Assembly: GCF_029946185.1 (NCBI RefSeq)
Contig: NZ_JAQSEA010000153.1
Location: forward strand, 1-36,976
Source: Prosthecobacter sp.
GTDB lineage: Bacteria; Verrucomicrobiota; Verrucomicrobiia; Verrucomicrobiales; Verrucomicrobiaceae
Reading direction: 5' to 3'
DNA: 36,976 bases
The notes under the pieces are model-generated. The model was given only the letters and a program-made list of their open reading frames with translations. It was not told the origin of the DNA and ran no database searches. Positions 23,673 to 32,535 of this stretch are shown here, in pieces (the stretch's first letter is position 1; every line of letters starts with the position of its first letter). The translations under genes were made by a program, and so were the position numbers.

Positions 23673-25490
23673 TCAGTCCACATAGAGCATTTCATTGGTG
23701 GCCAGCAAGGCCTGGGCAAGCTGTTCCCAGCCGGTCAGAGTGCTGTCGGTCGGGGTTTCCTGCAAAAACGCCTGCGCGACGGCGACTTCTTCCGCCAGAG
23801 GTTCGCGGGCAAACAGCAGGGCGTAGGTATTGCGAATGCGTGAGGCCTCATCGGCTGCGCTGTGCTGGATGCGGGTAGCCAGCGCCTTGGCCTGACCGAT
23901 CATGAAGGCGCTGTTAATCAGGAAGAGCTTCTGCGTGGGCGTGGTGCTAGAGGAGCGGCGTGCGGCGTGAACGTTGGCGTCCGGGTAGTCGAACAGCATG
24001 AGGGTCTTGTTCAACTCGCGACGGCTGATCTTCGAGTAGAGAGTGCGCTTGTGATGACTCACGGCCTCAAGCTCGATCGAAGCACCGCCTGAGGTGTCCA
24101 GATCGCCGGAGACAGCCAGAACGGCATCGCGATACTGTTCGATGCTCAAACGACGGCGCTGCATGTGCCAAAAGTTCTCGTTTGCCTCATCTAGCTGCGC
24201 GTTTGCCGCACTGCCCTGGCTGCTTTGACGGTAGGTGGAGGAGAGAACGAGCTCGCGCATGAGCTGCTTGACCGACCAGCCGTTTTGCATGAAACGCAGG
24301 GCGAGATCGTCGAGCAGGGCCGGATGCGTGGGCTTGTCACCAGTCACGCCAAAGTTGCTGGTGGTGCGGGCAAGCGGCTTGCCGAAGAGCATGTCCCATA
24401 AGCGGTTCACCATCACGCGTGCGGTGAGCGGATTGGATGCATTGGCGATCTGTTGCGCCAGTTCGCCGCGACCGCTGCCCTGTTTGAAATTCACCGGCTG
24501 ATCCTTGCTGAGCACCTGCAAATAACCACGCGGCACTTTGACGGCGCCGGGCGAGTCCATGTCGCCACGATCATAAACCGGTAGATCACGCGAAGGCTCA
24601 TCCCGCACGATGTGCAGCGTGCCGGAGTCCATTTTATCTGAATTCGTCTTGTTGTCCTCCGCCTTGCCATCGGGGCGCAAGTTCACCATCTGCACGCTGG
24701 CGAAGACCCCGGCCAGCGCATAGTAGTCACGCATGGTGATGGGGTCGAATTTGTGGTCATGGCAGCGCGCGCAGCCCACAGTGAGGCCGAGAAAGGTCTG
24801 CGAGACGGCATCCACCTTCTCCGCCCACTCCTCCGCCTGCACGTCGAGCCGTGACCGCGCATAGAGTTTGTGGCCGAGACCAAGGAAACCCAGGGCGGGG
24901 AGGTCGGCTTTGTTTTGCGGCTCGATCAAATCCACGGCGAGCTGCTTTTTGATGAACTCATCATACGGCAGGCCGGAGTTGAACGCGGAGACGACCCAGT
25001 CGCGATAGAGCCAGGCGTTGGGGTAGTTGAGGGAGGAATTGGCTCCCACCTGATGCGCCTGATCCTCAGCATAGCGGGCGAGATTGAGCCACATACTCGC
25101 CAGTCGTTCGCCAAAGGCACGGCGGCCCAGCAGGCCATCGACGAGCCGCGCGTAGGCATCTGGTCGTGCATCCGCCAAAAATGCAGCCACCTCCGCTGGA
25201 GTGGGTGGCAGGCCGGTGAGGTCCAAGGTCACACGCCGAATCAGGGTGCGCGCATCTGCCGGGGATGCTGGCGTGAGATCGCGCTGCTCCAACTGAGCGA
25301 GAATGAAATGATCCACACGCTCGCGCGGCCAGGAGGAGTCTTTCACCTTGGGCAATGACTGCGCTTTGGGTGGAACGAAGGACCAGTGCTGGCGTGCAGC
25401 CTGCCAGTCAATCACAGCCGGACCCACCGCCTGCGCGTTGGCGCTAAGCAGGAGTGAGAGAATAAGGAGGTGACAGGGCGCAATAGGCAC
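23673..25490 (-). CDS. Exported DUF1549/DUF1553 (PSCyt2-PSD1) protein lacking the PSCyt1 domain
   Basis: The 605-residue protein has a Sec signal (PCHLLILSLLLSANAQA) and goes straight into the HWSFVPP linker and the DUF1549 domain (RRVTLDLTGLPPTPAEV, RYAEDQAH, LYRDWVVSAFN). That domain ends in VGCARCHDHKFDP with one CxxCH at 240-244. DUF1553 follows (LTARVMVNRLWDMLFGKPL, SSTYRQSS, RRRLSIEQYRDAVLA, FLINSAFM). The N-terminal PSCyt1 domain with its own CxxCH, present in the next copy upstream, is missing. The start is a GTG. CxxCH suggests covalent haem and a redox or binding role in the periplasm; this is not proven for the family. It pairs with the DUF1501 gene downstream (13-base gap). Confidence 0.88.
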   Translation of the reverse strand: MPIAPCHLLILSLLLSANAQAVGPAVIDWQAARQHWSFVPPKAQSLPKVKDSSWPRERVDHFILAQLEQRDLTPASPADARTLIRRVTLDLTGLPPTPAEVAAFLADARPDAYARLVDGLLGRRAFGERLASMWLNLARYAEDQAHQVGANSSLNYPNAWLYRDWVVSAFNSGLPYDEFIKKQLAVDLIEPQNKADLPALGFLGLGHKLYARSRLDVQAEEWAEKVDAVSQTFLGLTVGCARCHDHKFDPITMRDYYALAGVFASVQMVNLRPDGKAEDNKTNSDKMDSGTLHIVRDEPSRDLPVYDRGDMDSPGAVKVPRGYLQVLSKDQPVNFKQGSGRGELAQQIANASNPLTARVMVNRLWDMLFGKPLARTTSNFGVTGDKPTHPALLDDLALRFMQNGWSVKQLMRELVLSSTYRQSSQGSAANAQLDEANENFWHMQRRRLSIEQYRDAVLAVSGDLDTSGGASIELEAVSHHKRTLYSKISRRELNKTLMLFDYPDANVHAARRSSSTTPTQKLFLINSAFMIGQAKALATRIQHSAADEASRIRNTYALLFAREPLAEEVAVAQAFLQETPTDSTLTGWEQLAQALLATNEMLYVD

Positions 25491-25532
25491 CCAACTAGAA
25501 CGCGGGCTGCCGGGAAGTTTTTCCGCCGCAAA

Positions 25533-27014
25533 TCACGCGATCAGGCTTTTCACCACCTTGGCGGGATTCACGCCGGTGAGGCGGAAGTCGAGGCCCTGGA
25601 AGCGGTAGGTGAGCTTGTTATGATTGAGGCCGAAGAGGTTCAGGATGGTGGCGTGGAAGTCGTGGATGGACACGGGATCACGGGTGACGTTCCAGGCGAA
25701 GTCATCCGTCTCACCATGGACCTGGCCGCCTTTGATGCCGCCACCCGCCATCCACAGGCTGAAGGCAGCGGGATGGTGATCGCGTCCCGTGACTTTTTTG
25801 AAGCCTTTACGATTTTCGCCCAGCGCAGTGCGGCCAAATTCGCTGCCCCAGACGACAAGCGTGGTATCGAGCAGACCGCGCTGCTTCAGGTCTTTTAGCA
25901 GTGCGGCGATGGGTTGATCAACCATCTGGCTGTTGTGCGCGAGCTGGGGATCGAGGTTGCTGTGGTGATCCCATGAGGCGTGGATGATGTTCACGAAGCG
26001 CACGCCGCGCTCCACCATCCGCCGTGCATTCAGACACTGCCGCGAAAAGGTCTGGTAGTTGCCGATGCCGCCGAGGTTGCTCTTGATGGGCGGCTCGATG
26101 CGGTTCACGCCGTAGGCATCCAGCGTGGCCTGCGACTCTCCGCTGAGATCGACCAAATCCGGTGCGGCGCTCTGCATGCGGAAGGCGAGTTCGTAACTGT
26201 TGATGCGCGCGGCGATCTCGGGATCACCGATGTGTTTGTGCTGGAGACGGTTGAGGTCATTCAACGCACGGATGCTAGCGGACTGCATGTCCGGCGTGAT
26301 GCCATCGGGGTTGCTCAGGTTTAGCACTGGAGAGGCACCGTTGCGAAACATCACACCCGAATAGGATGATGGCAGGAAGCCGCTGGACCAGGTGGAACTG
26401 CCACCGGGCAGGCCCCGCCCCTTGCTGACCATCACGACATAAGATGGCAGCTCCTGCGAGAGATTGCCAAGGCCATACGTCACCCACGAACCCACGCTGG
26501 GGCGGCCGAGCCGTGACTCCCCGCAGTTCAGCATGAGCTGGCCGGGTAGATGGTTGAACTGCGTGGTGTGCATCGACCTCACAAGCGCGATGTCGTCGGC
26601 ACAGGTGGCGATTTGCGGCAGGAGATCACTGATTTCCATGCCGCACTGGCCGTGCTTTTTGAAGACGCGGCTGGTGCCCATCACCGTGGCGCTGTCTTTT
26701 TGCAGAAAGGCAAACTTGGCATCTCCCACGATCGAATCGGGGAGCGGCTGCCCGTCGTATTTATTGAGCAGCGGCTTTGGATCAAAAAGATCCATCTGCG
26801 ACGGTCCGCCTTCGAGGAAAATGAAGATGCAGCGCTCCGCCTTCGGCGCGAAATGGGACATTCGTGTCCCCAGCGGATTCGCTGGGATGTCCGCCTCCGC
26901 AGCGAGCAAACCATCCTGGCGCAGAAGCGAGGCCAGGGCGAGCGTGCCCAGGCCACAGGAACTCGTCGCGAGGAAATCGCGGCGGGTTTGGGTGATGAGT
27001 TCCTGAGGAGACAT
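25533..27014 (-). CDS. Tat-exported DUF1501 protein, GRDHH type, partner of the long PSD1
   Basis: A 493-residue DUF1501 protein with a clear Tat signal (TQTRRDFLATSSCGLGTLALASLL). Blocks in order are FLEGGPSQMDLFDPKP, DIALVRSMHT, the ASWDHHSNLD His/Asp cluster, LVVWGSEFGRTALGENRKGF, TGRDHHPAAFSLWMAGGG and SIHDFHATILNLFGLNHNKL. The ending LTYRFQGLDFRLTGV is nearly the same as in the DUF1501 copy at 22274 (LTYRYAGRDFRLTDV), supporting a tandem duplication of a DUF1501-PSD1 unit. It starts 20 bases after the long PSD1 gene and ends 42 bases before the short PSD1 gene. The reaction is unknown; a metal-dependent hydrolase-like fold is expected. Confidence 0.92.
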   Translation of the reverse strand: MSPQELITQTRRDFLATSSCGLGTLALASLLRQDGLLAAEADIPANPLGTRMSHFAPKAERCIFIFLEGGPSQMDLFDPKPLLNKYDGQPLPDSIVGDAKFAFLQKDSATVMGTSRVFKKHGQCGMEISDLLPQIATCADDIALVRSMHTTQFNHLPGQLMLNCGESRLGRPSVGSWVTYGLGNLSQELPSYVVMVSKGRGLPGGSSTWSSGFLPSSYSGVMFRNGASPVLNLSNPDGITPDMQSASIRALNDLNRLQHKHIGDPEIAARINSYELAFRMQSAAPDLVDLSGESQATLDAYGVNRIEPPIKSNLGGIGNYQTFSRQCLNARRMVERGVRFVNIIHASWDHHSNLDPQLAHNSQMVDQPIAALLKDLKQRGLLDTTLVVWGSEFGRTALGENRKGFKKVTGRDHHPAAFSLWMAGGGIKGGQVHGETDDFAWNVTRDPVSIHDFHATILNLFGLNHNKLTYRFQGLDFRLTGVNPAKVVKSLIA

Positions 27015-27034
27015 AAATGTTGAGTGTGCGCGGG

Positions 27035-29161
27035 TTATTCTCGGTTGATGAACTCATCAAGGTTCATGAGCACCCGAGCGACGGCAATCAGCGTGGCGGC
27101 CTCCGTTTGATCTGACGTGGCGATGGAAGAAGAAATGTTGCCAAGGACCTGCAATGCCTTTGCCCCATCCTTTTTCACACGGAATTTCTGTTCACGGTGA
27201 AAGACGGCAAGGCGCTGCAGTTCTTCCGCGCGCGGCAAGCGATTAAACGTCAGCTCAAACAGGAGCTGCAAGCGTTTGGCAACCTCCGGAGGAGCTTCCC
27301 GCAACGCACGCAAGGCGAGCGCCTGCGCGGCTTCGACGAAGACGCTATCATTCATCATGGCGAGCGCCTGGAGCGGGGTGTTGCTGCGTTCGCGTCGCAC
27401 ACAGGCGTCTGCGGCATCGGGCGAATCGAAAGTGGTGAGCGTGGGATACAGAACGCTGCGCAGGGTGATGATATAAAGACTGCGGCGGTAGATTTCATCA
27501 CCCGGGCTGACCTTCCAGTTTGAAGATCGACCGACATCAAACACATCCTCCGGCAGTGGCGGGCGGAAGCTGGGGCCGCCGATGGTACGCTTCAGCAAGC
27601 CGCTGACGGCGAGCGCAGAGTCACGTAGAATTTCGGCATCTAGACGGATGCGGTTCTGGCGGGCGAGGAGGCAGTTCAGCGGATCAAGTTCGACGATGTC
27701 TTCGCGATGCGCCGAGGACTGGCGGTAGGTCGCGCTCATCACCATGAGCTTGATGAGATGCTTGCGACTCCAGCCATTGCGCATGAACTCGGTGGCCAGC
27801 CAGTCGAGCAGTTCGGGATGCGAAGGCGACTCGCCCGCGGTGCCGAAGTCATCCGGCGTGCGCACGAGGCCAAAGCCGAGGAGCTTGCTCCAGATATGAT
27901 TCACCGCGACGCGGCTGGTGAGCGGATGCTGCGGCGAAACAAGCCACCGCGCGAGATCGAGGCGGTTGGGCTCCGGCAGCAAGGGCTTCGTCATCGGCGG
28001 CAGCGCAGACAGGCTGGCGGGAATGACATCGGGGCCGCGCCGTGTGTAGTCGCCCGCCATGTGCACATAAGTCTGGCGGCGATCCTTGCTCACTTCGGCC
28101 AGCGTCTGTGCTTTATTCTTCGCATCGCTCCGGTCCTCGGTGTTGTCGAAGAAGGCGTAGAAGCTGTAGAAATCGCGAATGGTGATGGGATCGTATTTGT
28201 GCGTGTGGCACTGCGCGCAGCCGACGGTGAGCCCCATCCAGACACGCCCGGTGGTGTTGACGCGATCGACGATATTTTGGTAACGCGCCTCTTCCTTGTC
28301 CACACCGGCCTCGGTGTTGAGTGCGGCGTTGCGGTGGAAGCCGGTCGCGGTGAGCTCCTCAAGCGCGGGATCCGGCAGCAAATCGCCAGCGATTTGCTGG
28401 ACGGTGAACTGATCATACGGGAGATCTGTATTGAAGGCCTGAATGACCCAGTCACGATACAGATAGGCGTTCGGGCGCAGGCCGTCGCCAAGGAAGCCGT
28501 TTGAATCTGCGTAGCGTGCCATGTCCAGCCAGTGCCGCGCCCAGCGCTCGCCGAAATTCGGTGAAGCGAGGAGGCGGTCAACGATCTGCTCGTAGGTTTG
28601 GTCCGACCAGTTGGATAAAACGGCGAGATCAGCCGGCACAGGCGGGAGGCCGGTGAGATCGAGATAAACGCGGCGAATCAATGCGATAGGATCGGCGGCA
28701 GGCGCGGGCTTGAGGCCGTGCGTGCGGAGTTTAGCTTCGATGAAGGCATCAATGGGATTTTTGCTGTCCGACTTCGGCACGGCAGGATGCTTGATCGGCT
28801 CGAAGGCCCAGTGATTTTGATATTCGGCACCTTCGACTATCCAGCGGCGGAAAAGATTGCGCTCGGCTTTGGTGAGCTGCTTCGGTGAGGAAGGCGGCGG
28901 CATCACATTATCAGAATCGGTGTGAGTGATGCGCTTCCACAGTTCGCTGGCGTCGGGGTTGCCGGGCTTGATGGCTGACTTTACGGCCTCGGCACGCACA
29001 TCGAGGCGCAGGTCGGCCTCGCGTTTGTCTTCATCGGGACCGTGGCAGGCGTAGCACTTGGCGGCGAGGATGGGACGAATGTCGCGATTGAATTCCACAC
29101 GCACCTCCGCAGCGAGAGCGCTGCAGGAGATCAGGAGTGCGAGTGGAATGAAGATGCGCAT
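27035..29161 (-). CDS. Exported PSCyt1-PSCyt2-PSD1 (DUF1549/DUF1553) protein
   Basis: A 708-residue protein with a Sec signal (MRIFIPLALLISCSALAA). The PSCyt1 domain has haem motif CYACH at 36-40, and VMPPP supplies Met 87 as a likely distal ligand. Next come HWAFEPI, DUF1549 (RRVYLDLTGLPPVP, RYADSNGF, LYRDWVIQAFN) with a second CxxCH (CAQCH, 315-319), then a YVHMAGDYTRRGPDV linker and DUF1553 (LTSRVAVNHIWSKLLG, SATYRQSSA, NRIRLDAEILRDSALAVSG). It is thus a possible two-haem periplasmic protein. Family members are typical of Planctomycetes and Verrucomicrobia and lie beside DUF1501 genes, as here. It starts three bases after the PhoD-like stop. Confidence 0.93.
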   Translation of the reverse strand: MRIFIPLALLISCSALAAEVRVEFNRDIRPILAAKCYACHGPDEDKREADLRLDVRAEAVKSAIKPGNPDASELWKRITHTDSDNVMPPPSSPKQLTKAERNLFRRWIVEGAEYQNHWAFEPIKHPAVPKSDSKNPIDAFIEAKLRTHGLKPAPAADPIALIRRVYLDLTGLPPVPADLAVLSNWSDQTYEQIVDRLLASPNFGERWARHWLDMARYADSNGFLGDGLRPNAYLYRDWVIQAFNTDLPYDQFTVQQIAGDLLPDPALEELTATGFHRNAALNTEAGVDKEEARYQNIVDRVNTTGRVWMGLTVGCAQCHTHKYDPITIRDFYSFYAFFDNTEDRSDAKNKAQTLAEVSKDRRQTYVHMAGDYTRRGPDVIPASLSALPPMTKPLLPEPNRLDLARWLVSPQHPLTSRVAVNHIWSKLLGFGLVRTPDDFGTAGESPSHPELLDWLATEFMRNGWSRKHLIKLMVMSATYRQSSAHREDIVELDPLNCLLARQNRIRLDAEILRDSALAVSGLLKRTIGGPSFRPPLPEDVFDVGRSSNWKVSPGDEIYRRSLYIITLRSVLYPTLTTFDSPDAADACVRRERSNTPLQALAMMNDSVFVEAAQALALRALREAPPEVAKRLQLLFELTFNRLPRAEELQRLAVFHREQKFRVKKDGAKALQVLGNISSSIATSDQTEAATLIAVARVLMNLDEFINRE

Positions 29162-29164
29162 GAG

Positions 29165-30181
29165 CTAGCTGATTTGTAATTGGCGGAATGACAGGGTCTG
29201 CCCGATCTTCGTAACGCCATCTTCGCCGAGGACTTTCACAGCAAGCGTGGCAGCGGCCCAGTCGATGCGCAGATGGCCGACGTTCGGCAGGTGATAGGTG
29301 GCAGGCACGCAGCGATTCTTGTTCGGCGTGGGGGTGCCACGCGGATGCTTCTGCGTCATTGAGCTGGTGGTGAAGTCGAACACGCCGTTGTGCGAAAATT
29401 CGCACCAATGTCGATCTCCGCTCAAAATCACCGCCGTCTGCCCTTGCAGCAGCTTCATCATCCGCTGCTGCTCGTGCGGCATGTTGGCCCAGCATTCACC
29501 GCCATGGGCTTCCGGGGAAAACTGGATGCTGGAAACAATCAGGCGCAGTTCCGCCGGCTGCTGGAGCACCTGCTCAAGCCAGCGCCACTGCGCAGCGCCG
29601 AGCATGGTGGTGCTGGTATCATCCGTGGGCACGCAGGAGCCACCGAGCATGGCCTGATCTTTTGGCACCTTTTTGAGCGGGCTGCGGAAGTAGCGGGTGT
29701 CGAGCATGACCACCTGCACGCGCTTGCCGACCGGCCCAAAACTCTGCACCTGATAAACGCCCTCCTGCTGGCGACGCGGTGAACCGGCAGGTTCGTCGAG
29801 CCAGTTATAGAACTCGACCTGCGCCGCCTTTTTGTGAGGGTAGTCACCGCCGCCGTCGTTTTGGCCAAAGTCGTGGTCGTCCCAAGTGGCTAGGAAGGGT
29901 TTCTTTTTCACGCCTTGAAAAAAGCGGCTGTTTTTGAGCAACGCGTACTTTTCCTGCATCATCGGGATGCCGCCTTTGTCGGCATAGATGTTGTCCCCCA
30001 TGAAGATGAACAGATCACGCGACAGGGTGAGTGTGCGATCAAGCATGGGGTGATCATGCGTGTCGAGGCAGGAGCCAAACACGATCTCCTGCAACGCTGG
30101 CTCGTCAGCGGCATGCGCAGCGATCAAACCGATGGCAGGAAGGCTGGCGAGAAAGTGGCGGCGGGTGTTGGGCGGGGACAT
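29165..30181 (-). CDS. Tat-exported PhoD-like phosphatase/phosphodiesterase
   Basis: A 338-residue protein with a Tat signal (NTRRHFLASLPAIGLIAAHA). The metallophosphatase motifs are GSCLDTHDHP near 36-45, FMGDNIYAD (60-68), TWDDHDFGQND (99-109), MLDTRYFRS near 160 and SGDRHW (254-259). These match the alkaline phosphatase D family (PhoD), which cleaves phosphodiesters or phosphomonoesters outside the cytoplasm with Fe/Ca centres. The protein is shorter than Bacillus PhoD and lacks its N-terminal domain. An earlier start (30208) would overlap the upstream gene, so 30181 is chosen. It is followed after three bases by the long PSD1 gene, so the two are very probably coupled; a phosphorylated or teichoic-like substrate is possible but unproven. 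Confidence 0.9.
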   Translation of the reverse strand: MSPPNTRRHFLASLPAIGLIAAHAADEPALQEIVFGSCLDTHDHPMLDRTLTLSRDLFIFMGDNIYADKGGIPMMQEKYALLKNSRFFQGVKKKPFLATWDDHDFGQNDGGGDYPHKKAAQVEFYNWLDEPAGSPRRQQEGVYQVQSFGPVGKRVQVVMLDTRYFRSPLKKVPKDQAMLGGSCVPTDDTSTTMLGAAQWRWLEQVLQQPAELRLIVSSIQFSPEAHGGECWANMPHEQQRMMKLLQGQTAVILSGDRHWCEFSHNGVFDFTTSSMTQKHPRGTPTPNKNRCVPATYHLPNVGHLRIDWAAATLAVKVLGEDGVTKIGQTLSFRQLQIS

Positions 30182-30197
30182 CGGAGGAGGCGGCCGT

Positions 30198-31202
30198 TTA
30201 TGGAACAAGCTTGGCCGCCTCTGCCTTGGCTTTTGCCAGCACGTCAGCCAACGCGACGGGCTTGCCGCCCTGACGGACGCTTTCGTCCGCCGCTTCCATG
30301 AAGGTGAAAATTTCGATCGTTTCGGCTTCGCTCACCGGTGGCTCACCAGTGCGGAAGAACTTGCCGATCTGGCGGCACAACGCCTCATAGCTGATGGTTT
30401 TGGCCCCCTGTCGCACGCCTTTACTGCCATACACCATGGCACCGAATTCGGACTTTCCCTTCACGATGCCGCGATAGGTGCCAATGCGACCATCCTTCCA
30501 CACGCCAGTGACTTGATCGGTCATGGTACCTTTACTGCGTGAAACGGTTTCACAGCCCGTGCCCATGAGCGTGAAGAGCGATTCGATGCCGTGAATGGCA
30601 TAGAAAAACAAGTCCGGCGTGCCGCTCTGGTAGGAACACGGCCCCCAAGTGGTGACACCAAGGATGTCGCCAATTTCCTCGTTGTTTTTCAACGCGATGA
30701 GATCGGCACCGAAACGTGACGACGAACTCGACCAGGTCTTGACGTGATGCTTCTTCGCGAGCTCAAACAGAGCGATGGCCTCTGGAAGAGTTCCTGCAAT
30801 GGGTTTGTCGATATAGACGAGCTTGCCCGATTGGAAGACCTCACGCGCCTCTTTCAAATGGATGCGGCCATCGACGCTCTCAATCAGCACGACATCGACT
30901 TTTTCGAGCAGCTTTGGGATGGAATCCACAATCTCCACACCCATGCCGCGCACCTGCTCAGTGAATTTTGCCACGCGGTCCTTGCTGGCTGGCATGTCGG
31001 TGCCCCCGGGATAACCCACCACGATTTTGATGCCTGCGAGATCGCCGTCGGCCTTCGGATTGTTGAAGAGCTTCGTGAACGCCGGCACATGTGATGTATC
31101 CAGGCCGATGATGCCAGCGCGGAGCGGCTTGAGTGTATCCTGAGCGAATACAGCCCCTACAAGGCTGAGAAAGAGGGCGGCGAGGAGATGAGTGTGTTTC
31201 AT
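30198..31202 (-). CDS. Exported Gfo/Idh/MocA family protein 2 with altered nucleotide loop
   Basis: The 334-residue protein carries a Sec signal (MKHTHLLAALFLSLVGAVFA) instead of the Tat signal of family member 1. The Rossmann region reads AGIIGLDTSHVPAF (29-42), without the usual GxGxxG/A. The DKPIAG motif (132-137) with the catalytic Lys is kept, as are VVLIESVDGRIH and YAIHGIESL, where a His could serve catalysis. It may bind its cofactor differently, have lost catalysis, or work only as a binding protein. It is 16 bases before the PhoD-like start and 37 after the propeller gene at 31240. The family call is firm; function is open. Confidence 0.83.
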   Translation of the reverse strand: MKHTHLLAALFLSLVGAVFAQDTLKPLRAGIIGLDTSHVPAFTKLFNNPKADGDLAGIKIVVGYPGGTDMPASKDRVAKFTEQVRGMGVEIVDSIPKLLEKVDVVLIESVDGRIHLKEAREVFQSGKLVYIDKPIAGTLPEAIALFELAKKHHVKTWSSSSSRFGADLIALKNNEEIGDILGVTTWGPCSYQSGTPDLFFYAIHGIESLFTLMGTGCETVSRSKGTMTDQVTGVWKDGRIGTYRGIVKGKSEFGAMVYGSKGVRQGAKTISYEALCRQIGKFFRTGEPPVSEAETIEIFTFMEAADESVRQGGKPVALADVLAKAKAEAAKLVP

Positions 31203-31239
31203 GTTCGCCTACATCAACGCAGCGAACATGCGGCCTTGT

Positions 31240-32481
31240 TCAAGTCATCAGCCCTTGAATGTCGATCAGATGCAGTTGGCGACCCTGGCCGCCATGCGGC
31301 GCGTCGATGCAGACCAAGCGTTCATCGCGGCTTGAGCGTGGATGATTGTCCACACGCCATTCGCCGGTGTATTCACGAGGTGAATGGAACTCGCCAAGGT
31401 CGATGCGTCTTTTTGTCGCGATGTGATACAAGTGAGGAGTCTGAATGCGACGCACGCCTTTCACATAGGTGTCGTTCAAAATCCACTCGTTGTGATGCAG
31501 GTAGGTCAGGTGCCCCCCACTGTCGAGCACGCCATGACCGACCTCTTCGAGGATGCCGCTGTCCTTGTCTTCAAAGAGGAAGTCACCCCACTCCTTGTTG
31601 CCGAGCCAGTTCTTGGCCTGTGAGAGGATGTGCGTGGCATCGCGCCAGATGAAGTGGGAGGCGTAGCCGTTGGGAATGACGATGCGCAGGTCGCTACCGT
31701 CCATGTTGGCAGTGATCAGGCGCGTCAAATGGCCGCCTTTCGGCTGCGTCCAGCGATGCAGCATGATGAAGCGTTTGCCATCGGGACTGACGAGCAGGTG
31801 GTAGGCATGGTGCTTGGATTCGGGGTGGTTTTCCATCACCGTGCCAGTCTTAGATAGCAGCTCATGCGAAACGATGAGCTTCTCCCCGCCGGTTTCGAGA
31901 TTCACGTGGGTGACGCCGCTGCCTGCGGGTGCCATGTCATCATAAAAACGGTCCTTGATGCCAGCATAGCCGTAGCCGGGGCGGCAGTCGGCCACGCGGG
32001 CGAAATCGCAGCTCACGGCTTCTTTGCCGTTTGGAGCCAGAGAGTAGATCGGGCTGGGCAGCGTCTGTTTCTCGCCCGTCTTCACATCGAGGATGTGACT
32101 GACGAAGCGGTCTTTTTCACGATCATTCCAGATCACCTTCGACTCGGTGCCGGGAATCCATTGGAGCATGCAGCCCTGCTGCCAGCACCAAGCGCGCGTC
32201 TTACCGAGCGGGATCCACTTGTCCTTCTCTTGTAGATCGACCATGCCGACTTCGATCTCATCATCTGCGGTCGGAGAACGATGCTCAAAGCCGACCTTGT
32301 TGCTGAGAACAAAGCGGTTGTCCGGCGAGAACTGGAGTTTGTCGTAGTAGCCGAACCAGTGAAAGCCCGGCCCTTTGGTGATGACCCTTGTCGGTGGAAA
32401 CTTGGGGGCTTCCTGGCCGCGTGCGGCGAGCGAGCCGAGGGCGAGAGTGGAGAGAAACTGGCGGCGGCTGGGGTGTGTCAT
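31240..32481 (-). CDS. Tat-exported beta-propeller protein, oligogalacturonate-lyase/TolB-like
   Basis: About 413 residues. The N-terminus THPSRRQFLSTLALGSLAARG is a twin-arginine signal. The body has repeated strands of a propeller: LQFSPDNRFVLSNKVG, IYSLAPNGKEAVSCDFARV, HLLVSPDGKRFIMLHRWTQ, TRLITANMDGSDLRIVI and HLTYLHHNEWILNDTY. It contains HHAYHL and several His residues that resemble oligogalacturonate lyase folds, where a His-rich centre binds Mn. I cannot confirm that family by eye, and a TolB-type binding protein is the alternative. An adjacent ATG at 32484 is equally possible as the start. It lies 51 bases after a DUF1501 gene and 37 before Gfo/Idh/MocA protein 2. Confidence 0.7.
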   Translation of the reverse strand: MTHPSRRQFLSTLALGSLAARGQEAPKFPPTRVITKGPGFHWFGYYDKLQFSPDNRFVLSNKVGFEHRSPTADDEIEVGMVDLQEKDKWIPLGKTRAWCWQQGCMLQWIPGTESKVIWNDREKDRFVSHILDVKTGEKQTLPSPIYSLAPNGKEAVSCDFARVADCRPGYGYAGIKDRFYDDMAPAGSGVTHVNLETGGEKLIVSHELLSKTGTVMENHPESKHHAYHLLVSPDGKRFIMLHRWTQPKGGHLTRLITANMDGSDLRIVIPNGYASHFIWRDATHILSQAKNWLGNKEWGDFLFEDKDSGILEEVGHGVLDSGGHLTYLHHNEWILNDTYVKGVRRIQTPHLYHIATKRRIDLGEFHSPREYTGEWRVDNHPRSSRDERLVCIDAPHGGQGRQLHLIDIQGLMT

Positions 32482-32535
32482 CATCGAACAGAGAGCACTG
32501 GGTGTAGAGAGGAGTTCATCGGCAGACAAGGTGGC

